Origin: Apostichopus japonicus | Taxonomy: Eukaryota > Echinodermata > Holothuroidea > Aspidochirotida > Stichopodidae | Length of the DNA stretch: 64,000 nucleotides | NCBI RefSeq assembly: GCF_037975245.1 | Contig: NC_092575.1 | Coordinates: 25,634,841-25,698,840, forward strand | Reading direction: 5' to 3' | Part shown: piece by piece, positions 50,646 to 62,208 of the stretch | Layout of the letters: each line of letters opens with the position of its first letter | How positions within the stretch are numbered: position 1 is the stretch's first letter | The notes under the pieces: generated by a model | What the model saw: the letters and a program-made list of their open reading frames with translations, nothing else | Database searches by the model: none | What the model was told of the DNA's origin: nothing | Translations under genes and position numbers: made by a program

Positions 50646-51960
50646 TACTAAACTATGAATATCTGTGGCTTAAAAAACTTACAAATATGATTAAACTATG
50701 AATATCTGTGGCTTAAAATACTTACGAAAAGGATTAAATTATGAATATCTGTGGCTAACAAAACTAACATAGATAAACTTACTTTTGAAAGTATGTTGCT
50801 TTATCCACTTTACATTGAGGATCTATCTATGAATATCTGTGGCTTAGAATAGTAGCGTATATGATTAATCTATGAATATATGTGGCTTAGAATACTTACA
50901 GATAGGATTAATCTATGAATATCTTTGGCTTAGAATACTTATGAATAGTATTAATCTATGAATATCTGTGGCTTAATATACTTTCGAATAGGATTAAACT
51001 ATGAATAAATGTGGCTAAGAATACTTACGAATAGGATAAAATTATGAATATCCGTGGCTTAGAATACTTACGTATAGGATTAAACTATGAATATCTGTGG
51101 CTTTGAATACTTACGAATAGGATATATATATATATATAAATGGCTTAAAATACAAATAGGATTAAACTATGAATACCTGTGGCTTAGAATACTTGCGAAA
51201 AGGATTAATCTATGATGATCTGTGGCTCAATATACTTTCGAATAGGATTAAACTATGAATAAATGTGGCTTAAAATACTTACGAATAGGATAAAATTATG
51301 AATATCTGTGGCTTAGAGTACTGAAGTATAGGGTTAAACTATGAATATCTGTTGCTTTGAAAACTTACAAAAAGGATTAATATATGATTATATGTGGCTT
51401 AGAATACATATGTATAGGATTAAAATATGATTATCTGTGGCTTAAAAAACTTACGAATAGGATGAAACTATGAATACCTGTGGCTTAGAATACTTACGAA
51501 AAGGATTAATCTATGTATATACTTGGCTTAAAATTATTACGAATAGGATTAAACTATGAATATCTGTTGCTTTGAATACTTACAAATTGGATTAATATAT
51601 GATGATCTGTGGCTTAGAATACTTACGAATAGGATTAAACTATAAATATCTGTGGCTTAGAATACTTAGAATACTTGCGAATAGGATTAAAGTATGTATA
51701 TCTGTGACTTAGATTACTTACGTATTAGATTAAACTATGAATTTCTGTGGCTTAAAATACTTACGAATAGGATTATTCTATGATTATATGTGGCTTGGAA
51801 TACTTGCGAATAGGATTCGACTATGAATATCTCTGAGGCTAAGATTACTAACGTATTGGATTAAACTATGAATATCTGTGGCTTAGAATACTTACGAATA
51901 GTATTAATCTATGAATATCTGTGGCTTAATCTACTAACAAATAGGATTAAACGTTGTATA
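50646..51960. repeat. 43-bp satellite array, subfamily A
   Basis: About thirty 43-bp monomers, starting TATGAATATCTGTGGC, then TTAGAATACTTACG and AATAGGATTAAAC. Divergence between monomers is moderate. One monomer is interrupted by a short (TA)n at about 51122-51137. There is no spacer between this array and the preceding minisatellite: the last CAATCAG is followed directly by GCTTAGAATAC. No coding capacity. Confidence 0.95.
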
Positions 51961-53640
51961 GAAGTGTATATAACTTTTGAACATCTATCGCTTAGTTTAG
52001 GTTACATCGTTTTTATCTATTAATATCGGTAGCTTACAAGATCTACATTTCAGATTAATTTGTGGCCTACACCACTAACATATAACAGCTGTATCTTTGA
52101 ATATATGTGGCCTACAATACTAACATATAATAGATGTATCTATGAATATATGGGGCCTACAACACTAACATAACAGCTGTATCTCTCAATGTATGTGGCC
52201 TACAATACTGACTATATATATATATATATATGAATAAATGTGGCATACAACACTAACATAACAGCTGTATCTATGAATATCTGTGGCCTAAAACACTAAC
52301 ATCTGTATCTATGAGTATATGTTACTGCAACCTCGACATAATATATATATCTATGAATATATGTGGCCTACAATACTAACATTTGATAGATGTAGGCCCC
52401 TATCTATGAATATATGTGGCCTACAACATTAACATAACAACTATATCTATGAATATCTGTGGCCTGCAACACTAACATGACATATGTATCTATGAATCTA
52501 TGTGTCCTACAACACTAACCAAACAGTTTATCTATGAATATATGTGACCTCAACACTAACAAAACAGCTGTATCTATGGATATATGTGGCCTACAACACT
52601 AGCATAATAAATGTATCTGTGACTATATGTGTCCTCAAACACTTACATAACATATTTATTTATGAATATATGTGGCCTACAACACTAATAAAACAGTTTT
52701 ATCTATGAATATCTGTGGCCTACAACACTAACATGACATATGTATCTATGAATCTATGTGTCCTACAACACTTACCAAACAGTTTATCTATGAATATATG
52801 TGACCTCAACACTAACAAAACAGCTTTATCTATGGATATATGTGGCCTACAACACTAGCATAATAAATGTATCTGTGACTATATGTGTCCTCAAACACTT
52901 ACATAACATATTTATTTATGAATATATGTGGCCTACAACACTAATAAAACAGTTTTATCTATGAATATCTGTGGCCTGCAACACTAACATGACATATGTA
53001 TCTATGAATCTATGTGTCCTACAACACTAACCAAACAGTTTATCTATGAATATATGTGACCTCAACACTAACAAAACAGCTGTATTTATGGATATATGTG
53101 GCCTACAACACTAGCATAATAAATGTATCTGTGACTATATGTGTCCTCAAACACTTACATAACATATTTATTTATGAATATATGTGGCCTACAACACTAA
53201 TAAAACAGTTTTATCTATGAATATCTGTGGCCTACAACACTAACATGACATATGTATCTATGAATCTATGTGTCCTACAACACTAACCAAACAGTTTATC
53301 TATGAATATATGTGACCTCAACACTAACAAAACAGCTGTATCTATGGATATATGTGGCCTACAACACTAGCATAATAAATGTATCTGTGACTATATGTGT
53401 CCTCAAACACTTACATAACATATTTATTTATGAATATATGTGGCCTACAACACTAACAAAACAGTTTTATCTATGAATATCTGTGGCCTACAACACTAAC
53501 ATAACAGCTTTATCTATGAGTATATATGGCCTACAGCACTAACATAACATAACAGATGTATTATGATTATTTCTGGCCTACAACACTAACATAACAGTTG
53601 CATTTATGAATAAATACGCTACAACAATAGAACATTAATA
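51961..53640. repeat. 43-bp satellite array, subfamily B, with 256-bp higher-order repeat
   Basis: Monomers keep TATGAATAT.TGTGGC but continue CTACAACACTAACATAACAG and end in GTATC. From 52491 a six-monomer block repeats with exact 256-bp spacing: TATGAATCTATGTGTCC occurs at 52491, 52747, 53003 and 53259. Its monomers measure 42, 42, 43, 43, 43 and 43 bp. Copies differ at only a few positions, far less than monomers within a copy, so the higher-order unit was amplified recently. The part before 52440 is single-monomer type with a (TA)n interruption near 52209-52231. Confidence 0.95.
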
Positions 53641-55190
53641 AGCCTACATTGTTTACATGAATACAAACAACTTGTGACAAGCGTAAAACAACGTTGTTAA
53701 AATTAGATCACTTACTGTATACTGACATCACCGAAAAGTGCACATAGCAAATTGAACTTGACACGGTTTCATTTCGGTTGTAGCTGGTGAAACCTGTTCC
53801 AGAATGCCTCTGTGTGGTCTCTCTTTTACGATACCGTCAATACCTCATCGAGAATGGAATTGACATCGGCAGGTATAGAACTGCCGTTCGGTATAGTGCG
53901 TTTGTACATAAATATGTACTGGCTGTATAATCCCTTTTGTGGTCTTCCGTTCGCAATTATTTTGCACAAATGCATAAGTTATATCTAAGTCATACCTTTT
54001 CGGAAATGGAAGATAAGGTGTGGTGGAATGCCAAGGTTATGTATGTGGTTGGAAAAGTAAAACCAAACGAGCTGGTGTCTAGAAAATTTCTTTGAGATAT
54101 TCCCTAACAAGGCACGTTGTGGATAATTGGGTGAAACGATTGTACTCAAGCGACATACTTCATGAAAGCAAAATTTTGTACTGTTTCGCTGAAAACTAGG
54201 TCTTTTAAGGAATTAGATATTTCAAAACAAAATTTATTACTGAACTTTAAATGCAAGAGTTATGTCATAGTAGCGCCTTCAGCTACATATTGATGTTCCC
54301 CAAAAATATTCTTTACAAACGTGCGCTTGCTGTAAAAACAATTTTGAAAAGTGGTTTACAGCAAAATCCTAACTTTGTTCTTTTCGCCATCAGCGATGAA
54401 GATACAAGTGAGCTACGAGGCAAAGGAAATAATGGATAAGTTCGTGGTTTTCAAATTTGAAGAACTTGGAGAGAACGTAGAGGCATGCGCTAAATATTGT
54501 TTGCTCTTAATTAAAGGAGAATGATATGTTAGATTTCTTTTAATCGCTGGTTTAAGTTGATCCACTTATCGACGAGATAAGTTATAGGGATTTTTACTGA
54601 GAATTGAATTAAGCACGTTTTGTATCGATTAAATTTGTTTAATTTCCCATTTGATTTAATTAGATACTTAATTTTTATTAAATAGGCCCGATTTTTAAGA
54701 ACACTTTTGTTTTCATCGAAAGAATAAATTACTTATCTTTACTATGCGTAGTTAGTTTGGAATTACAAATAAATATTTACAATTACGTTGAGATTTGTAA
54801 TTCGCTTTGTTTCGTATCTGTTGAATGAAATGGTTTGAATAAGTCTCAAATGGCGTCTTAATGTACGTCAGTTAAAATTGTTTGAGTGCGACTTCTTCCA
54901 GTGTTAGTATGACGATCCGGAACATTTAGTATAGAAAAAGTGTACTCACGGTTTTTCTTCTTCATCTGTTCCCTTCCTTCCCCTCGGTCCCCTTACTGTC
55001 CCTAGATACTTACCAAGGACCAGCGAAGTAAAAGACCAGTCGATCACCACGATTGACAAACAGAATCCGACACAACTTAGATTGGAAATAAAGATATCCC
55101 TTGGAAGTATCCAGGGCAAGGGAATATTCAAAATGGCGCCGGTTGATTGTGTGTGTTTGGTACGGCGTGCAGGCATAGAGCCTCCTTATC
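53641..55190. other. Spacer after the satellite block
   Basis: About 1.5 kb of AT-rich DNA without recognisable gene; a frame at 54251-54439 has no motif. Confidence 0.45.
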
Positions 55191-55191
55191 C

Positions 55192-55955
55192 CGGGTAGAG
55201 GGTTGCTTTAAGCAGTTCATTTATCTACACAGGTTCCTGTTTAAATCCAATCACTCCGAAAATCCTGTACTTATTTTCCTTAATGGAATCCAATCAGCCC
55301 CGAGAACGCAAGAAAATCTTGTGTTTCGTTCCAAAAATCCTGCAAATACATACGAAAAACAATTATATATGAATAACTGTGGCATACATCCCTTCAATAA
55401 AAGATGAGTCTATGAATATCCGTGGCTTAAAATACATACGAAATACATTTAGCCTATCTATGAATATCTGTGGCTGAGACAACTGACATAGCTAATCTAT
55501 TTATGAATATTTGTGCGTGTATTACATCACTTACATTATATTTTATACATATAAATAACTGGTGCTTAAAAACTTTTAGAGTTCACTAAATTAAGAATAT
55601 CTATGGCTTACATCACTTACCAAACTATATTTATCATTAAATATATGTATACATAAGCGAAACAGACTAGGCATAATCTAACTTGTAAAAAAGTCTACTT
55701 ACAAAATGGACAGACAGCCTCACTATCTGGTAGGGTTGCGATTAGCAGCTGATTGATGTACGCAGGTTTCGTTATGAATTCAATCACTACGAGTACGCAA
55801 GAAAATCCTGTATTGAGTTCCAAAATTCCTGAATTTAGTTCCGAAAATGCCTGAATTTAGTTCCGAAAATTTTGAATTTATTTCCTTTACGAATTCAATT
55901 AGCCTCCGAGCCTCCGAGAACGCAAGAGAATCCTGTGTTTAGTTCCGAATTAGGA
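55192..55955. repeat. Outlying 43-bp monomers between two copies of a flanking repeat
   Basis: About six diverged monomers (TATGAATA.C.GTGGC) lie at about 55366-55640, 1.7 kb beyond the main array. They are bracketed by related segments at about 55192-55345 and 55724-55955, which share AGGGTTGC, an ACGCAGGTT/ACACAGGTT word, AATCCAATCA/AATTCAATCA, GAGAACGCAAGA and repeated TAGTTCC(G/A)AAAAT words. The arrangement suggests a larger composite unit of flank plus monomers. Confidence 0.65.
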
Positions 55956-56792
55956 TAATGTGGGTATTGAAAATAAATATTGATTCGTTTTACAGTTCGA
56001 GACAAATTTTTATGTTATAATGAAAAATTTCACAGAGTATATATTTGTCAACATATTTGGTATATATGACACCATAATATTGCCAAATCTCCAGTATGTC
56101 ACATTTTTGGTATAATGCGCTCCATCTTACGAGTTTGAATTGTTCGTATTGACTTACACCAGACTAAATTCTCCAGCAGCTTGTTCATGTGGAATGAACG
56201 CGAGTTTTTCAAGTAATATTATCTGTCAATGATAAGATATATAATATTGATCTACTGGGAACCGCGATAAGGAACATTTGTCCATAAATATTGTTGGTAC
56301 TGTGGAGAAAATAATCCATTCCGAAGTGTGCAAATGAAGTTACTAGAGCCTGTGTAACAAACATGCTATATACTGAAATGCTATAAACTGAAAGCCCACA
56401 TACAGTGTACACACACATGCCTGAATGTGTTTGCCTATACGGTGCATCGATATATTAGCTAAACCAGTCTTTTATATTTACGTATGGGAGTTTAGCTGTT
56501 AATTTAATTAACAATATAGCAGTTCAATTCCTTCATACTTTGATGAAAAGCTGACTAACGCACGAGCTGGTAGGGACATTCGTGATTATCTGGATCAAGG
56601 TATACTTACCCTGCCTGATCTAGCCTTGATGCGATTAATCCGACCACTGAAAAACAGAAACACAAAGAGAAAAGCCTTTTACAACAGTTTGAATGAAAGC
56701 ATCATGCAAAAGACTTAACGAATACACAAGTTCCGTCTCCGAGGGAAAAGAGGACAAAAGAAAAAAAGAAAAGATGATTTAGTTTCATTTTG
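55956..56792. other. Spacer
   Basis: No gene or repeat structure recognised. Confidence 0.45.
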
Positions 56793-56800
56793 GTTATATG

Positions 56801-57663
56801 CAGGGCCGTATTTACACATGTGGAGGCACTTGGGCAACCTCCAGTAGTGGAGCGTACAGCACCCCAGTGATCGCCGTCCTGGGTAAGGGTCTAAGGGGAG
56901 GGGTGTCCCCCTCCCCCTTTGGATTTATTTTGAATAATTAAGGGTGCTTAGATGCAAAATGATGCAGTATTTTGTGATTTTTTAAGTAAATTTATATTCC
57001 AGGATTTTCAACCCATACCACCCAAAACATACACGAAATACCTTCATGAGAGGTATAACTTACTGATATATGGCTGATCCTCCAAAAAAAGAGGAATTTT
57101 CAGTCAAAATCTGTGAATTCAAATACCGTTTCAGTCCGTGACTGACAAGGCTGTTGGTGATATCTGTCGCCCAATATTGGATTTTCCCGGCTGCGCACTG
57201 CTTCCACATTTCCAATTTGAAGTGAGCTTTTTGAATCGGCAATCTCTTGAGCCAAAAACGGTCAAAATTGGTTGGGGGCAGCAACCAAGCGGAAGGTGAT
57301 GACAGGCGCAGTGTCAGGGTGTACTGTAACGTTTCAAAACCAACCACTAGCCTAGTTCTAAAGAAAATAGACGTTGAGATTGATGACTTTAGATATTAGG
57401 CCAATCATGTTTGTCTGCCGACGTGTGCTTTGAAATGGCAGGAAAAAACCACTTAGTTGTTTCTACAATTCACAAAGAGATACAATTACAATTGAATATG
57501 GCTTGCGTATATATAGATGACGTAAAATGCGCATTAAGGTTTTGACTGATGACACGTGTCAACCTACATTTTCCTTATAATTTTTCATGAAATATGTGGA
57601 GGCCCCTTGTTGTGGAGGCCCATAGGTAACTGCCCACGTTGCCCATGCCTAAATCCGGCCCTG
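56801..57663. mobile_element. Non-autonomous hAT transposon with perfect 8-bp target duplication
   Basis: Begins CAGGGCCGTATTTACACATG; the right end read in reverse is CAGGGCCGGATTTAGGCATG. The flanks are GTTATATG at 56793-56800 and again at 57664-57671. CAGGG-type ends with an 8-bp duplication are diagnostic of hAT. Sub-terminal words GGGCAAC and GGAGGC are shared by both ends. The 863-bp body has one motif-free open frame (57060-57347, minus strand) and no transposase, so it would depend on a helper in trans. Confidence 0.8.
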
Positions 57664-57671
57664 GTTATATG

Positions 57672-59372
57672 GTATTTACACTTATTAATTGTGAGCGTTA
57701 AACAAACTAACATTCCCGTACCATTCTGAATATACCGGTACACTTTATTCATCTCGTATCATAACGATCAAGTTATATCTTCTGAAATTCTTGCACATAT
57801 TTGAGAGAATAGTCTTATATACATACCTTTGATAAGAATTTCTTTAGTTGGATTTGCCTCTGACGTCACGACAGATAACGGCGAGTTAGTGGAAAGATAT
57901 GACTGTAAGACCGACAATGTATGTATGATGACGTTACACATATTTTCATGTGAGATATATTGAACCAACCAAATATATTTATTAAATCTTTTGAGATCGG
58001 TCAATACTTAATGAAAGTTAAATTGAAACTTACGGATGCGGTTAAACTAGAATAGATTAATTCCAGTAAATTGTTGTTTTTGTTTTCTCCTTTCAGGGAT
58101 AAGAATTTCCGAAGACATTTTGGTGGCTACTAGGTTATGTTTGGGAAGCAGACAGCAAACTGAAACTGAATTATAATGGTGAATATACATACACGAAACA
58201 CAACACATTTGTAAGACGAAGAAATTTCGGATTTCGTCACAATGACGTCATATCACAAACAGGTGCACCGTATGGACTATCTTACACTAAAGTAACGCTT
58301 TAGTCATTTACGTATTAATGTAAATCGTGTATAGTCTCTATATTGGCTTATGTTTTTATATGTGTATTTTCCATTTAAAAAGAGAACTGCTGAGATTTTT
58401 CATTTGAACAGGAAGTTTGGAAGAGTATTTTTAATCAGAATTGTTTAAGTATTGATACTTTTAATCAGAATTTTTATTCTTGTCTCAGAGAGTTTAACTT
58501 AACCTTTTATTGAATTTGATCATTTTATTTCATTGCTTGCAATTTATATGTTGTACGACGCGTTGATGTTTTTACATGTATAATGCGCCTTATTAAGAAT
58601 ATGTTTACATTACATAACATTACATTATCATTTGAACAAATCTAGAGTAGACTTTCTCATACCAAATTTGATTTATCTTTGTCATTCGTGCAAATGTTTT
58701 ACTAGACTGTGTTTACTAGTCTGTACCATAAAACGAATAACATTTAAATTTGACTGTTTCTTGGTCCCAAAGGTTTGTGATTATCCGGCAGTCTTAATCA
58801 TTTATTGATGATCGCAACAGTCCTGAGAACTGCCAGGATACATATTAATATTTGTTCAAATCGTGGTCATCTCTATATACGTGTGTGTGTCTGCCGTGAA
58901 GGTATTGCAGGCTTACTAGCAGTGCCGTATTACCCGATATGAAGATTAGGCGAGGACCAATGCGACTGGAGTTTCCAAGGCCTATTGTTTCAAGGTCAAG
59001 AGAGCCCATAGGTCATTTGAAAAAGATTGATCCAAGCCAATAGTCAAACGACTTTCTCGAGATATTAATAATGCAAGAATCTAACAAAATAGTTTAGGCT
59101 TATTATTTGCGTTCAGAGAATGTTAAAGTTACAAATGCAGCAATCTTGTTCTTACTTTTATAACTAATTTAGTTTCTCATGTGAAAGGTCTGCATTAATC
59201 GTATTACTTACAGTTCTACAAACCATGCAAATGCGTGTACGATATTTGAAAAGATAAATTTAATTTCTTTTATTCTTTAAATTACGATATTGCTGTACTG
59301 TATTGTATTGTTCATCTGAAAACGTAATTGAACATCACCTAACGTAACGTCAAGTTCTTACGCAATGAAGGC
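57672..59372. other. Spacer
   Basis: About 1.7 kb, AT-rich, no recognisable gene. Confidence 0.45.
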
Positions 59373-59415
59373 ATATGTATATGTATATGTTTATATGTAT
59401 ATATATATATATATC

Positions 59416-59448
<33 letters not shown>

Positions 59449-59584
59449 GTATATATGTGTGTATATATGCGTGTATGTATGTATGTATGTATGTATATAT
59501 ATTTATATATATATTTACATATATATATATATATATAAATATATATATATATGTGGGGGTGCGAGAGAGAGAGAGGGGGGGGGG
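59373..59584. repeat. Compound microsatellite (TATG)n/(TA)n/(GA)n/G-run
   Basis: (TATATG)n, (TA)n, (TATG)n and (TA)n blocks in succession to about 59553, then GTGGGGGTGCG, a (GA)n tract and a G-run. Confidence 0.9.
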
Positions 59585-60945
59585 GATTCTACGATCCCCA
59601 TTTGCATATGCACGAGAACCCCGGGCTGAGGTCTAGTTCCTTTTAATGGGGTTAAAATTAATCAATATTAATATTCACTCTTACAAACATCTATTAACCC
59701 AAAGCACAAACAAGTATCGCGTCAAAAGGATAGTGAAAGTTGTCGTTGAAAGGCCAATACGTTCAACATGCTAAAAGTTCTATAGCTAGTTCGAATCTGC
59801 TGAAACTTTCACCAGTATGGTATGATTGACCCGGATTTTTTTTTTTAAATTATAATATGTCGAATTGTGGTCTTAATTCCGAATTCCTCCGTCAGATGAG
59901 TTTCGTGGCTTCACACAGGCTCCGGTTTTTTTTTTTGGGGGGGGGGGCGGAATAGACGAATAGGGTCCAGTGACTATGATTGGGCAAAACCCTTCCTTTG
60001 CCTTCACTACTGAGGCAGGAAGATTGACTACCGGAGCAAATGCCCCACTAGTTTAATTGCTATACAATGCACTGATAGTGTTTGGTTTTTATGGGTAAGG
60101 GAGCCTCAGGTTTTATTTCGCTTTGGCTATTGAGTCGGTGTTGGTTGGGTTTATTTTGACAGTGTTGTAGGGCCGAGATGTTTCAGTGTCCGCTTGTCGG
60201 GTCACGTAAAAAGGACCAGTACTAAATGAATCGAACAGTTACTTGAAACATGTTTAGGAGTTAGTGTTTGCCAGCCTGTCTATAGGAATGCAACAAACCA
60301 TTATGTTTCCAAAGGTATATACGTATGCAAGGGTTGTGATTTTTCTTTAAAAGGGCAATGAACGAAATATTTGGCCACAGTAAAATCTATAATCAAGGCC
60401 TTCATGAGAATCGTAAGATCTCTGTACTTAAATGTGTATTAAGTGGTATGCTGCAATGTATTCTGAATCTTTTGCCTCCACAATATCCAGAGACACATTT
60501 GGCATTGATATAGTCCCCTCCCATCACCCTCAACTAACAGGTAATAACAACTCTATAGGAATAATCAATGATTACTGAGTTTGTATCTGTATTGTCAATA
60601 AAATGAAGTAAATGTGTACATTTCTTTGGAAAGCAAAGATAGTTCATTAGTTCTCAACTTTTCCTTGACTGTTTTATACTTCTATGCTTACATGATATAG
60701 AAACTATGAAGATAACACAAAAACATTTTCAGCTCAATGACCAAGATGACCTACATTCTGTTAATGATTCAATTGCATTCACAAATTACTATGATCAAAT
60801 TTAACAAATTCATAGTTTTCCACAAACACGTTTTGAAGATGTGGTTTGGCCAAAGGAAGCAGTCAATTTCCAAGAATTGTTTTGAGCCACCAGAATATAC
60901 CTTTAATAAGTAGCCAATCTTAATGGGAATAACTAAACATCATCT
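59585..60945. other. Spacer with a T-run/G-run junction
   Basis: T-run followed directly by a G-run at about 59926-59947, as at 13849-13872. No gene recognised. Confidence 0.45.
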
Positions 60946-60949
60946 TTAA

Positions 60950-61757
60950 AGCAGCATTTTGCGTTGGGTCGCTTTTTTCCACCTTTTTAACATGTGCATC
61001 GATTTTTTTAGATGTATCAATCATAAAACAGCAAACTAAGATACCATCCAAGTTTCACCCTGCCAAGAGCGTTAATAAGCGAGTAATTAACGATTTATGT
61101 CGATAACGAGTAAAAGTGTCCTCGACAAAGTTTTCATATCTCCAAATCCACTAGTTTGAATTCCACCAATCAGTGAATAGTATGTTTATTCATGAGCATT
61201 TTGCGTTTGGTCGCCGTTTTCTACTTTTTTGACATGTCCATCGAGTTTTTTACATACATCAAATCACAAAACAGCAAATTAAGATATTAGTTTTTCCCTG
61301 CCAAAAACGTTAATTGGCGAGTATTCCACATACAAAATTAATCGCATTCAGTTCCCAAACCCACTAGTTTAAATTCAACCAATCAGAGATGCAGGTTTAG
61401 TTATGAGCCGTTGCTAAAAATAGATTCAAGACTTTGCGTTAGTACAACCAGGGAGTTGTTATGCAACTGCCTGGTACAACTGCCATATAGACTGTACACA
61501 AATCAAGCGTGGTGTTATATTACGTATCTGTCAATGACGTTCGTAGTGTTTAAATATTCATATTATGGGCGAGGTTTATTGGGTTCCCAACGGAAAATAT
61601 CTTGGAGAACAACAAAGTTGAAAGTTGCAATTTTTTCGACTTTTATGCCACCATTTGAAGTAAAATATAAATAGATAAGCTAGTTATGTATGTCGTTATG
61701 GCATAGTGGAGTCAGTGAGGTTGAGAAAAATCATAGAAAAGGACGCAAAATGCTGCT
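60950..61757. mobile_element. TTAA-flanked non-autonomous DNA transposon with internal duplication
   Basis: Starts AGCAGCATTTTGCGT and ends with its exact complement ACGCAAAATGCTGCT, flanked by TTAA on both sides (60946-60949, 61758-61761). TTAA duplications are typical of piggyBac and Kolobok superfamilies; the end sequence does not start CC as in most piggyBac elements, so Kolobok-like is slightly favoured. A left-hand unit of about 210-240 bp is duplicated inside: GCATTTTGCGTT.GGTCGC at 60953 and 61196, each followed by TTTTTGACATGT- or TTTTTAACATGT-like, AAAACAGCAAA, and CCACTAGTTT.AATTC.ACCAATCAG. No transposase visible. Confidence 0.7.
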
Positions 61758-61761
61758 TTAA

Positions 61762-62208
61762 GTTACAGGTCTATCTATAAACTAAAACATCACTCAAATG
61801 TTACCCAACGTTATCAAATGACAAAGAAATTTGAAAAAAGTGTCTAGAAGTTCACTTTTGCACTTCTCATGTTTACAAAATTTGCCAGGTTTCAACATCT
61901 GTCGACCTCCACTGACATTTACCTTCATAAAACAAAACTGCTAGAGATTCTAAGAACACTGCTCCTTTCAAATAAAAACTTTGTCAAAGTTACTATTGTT
62001 CTGATATAGAACTTCAACGATTTCACATTTTGCCATCTGCCCAACTTATATGACATTTGAGTGCCACCGAAACAATCACAACCTTGTACTCACCGTATAT
62101 GGAAGCTATACATTCATAGTATCACTTCTGTCAACGTTAATACTGTTGTTAAAATATTATGTTGACAAAGTAGGACGACATACACGTACACATGCTGACA
62201 TGACAAAA
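61762..62208. other. Spacer
   Basis: No feature recognised. Confidence 0.4.

Noticed and set aside
44991-53640. CRISPR array
   Set aside because: The repeats are direct tandem satellite units without unique spacers, and the DNA is eukaryotic.
57060-57347. 95-codon minus-strand frame inside the hAT element
   Set aside because: No transposase motif; the element is too short to be autonomous and the frame looks incidental.
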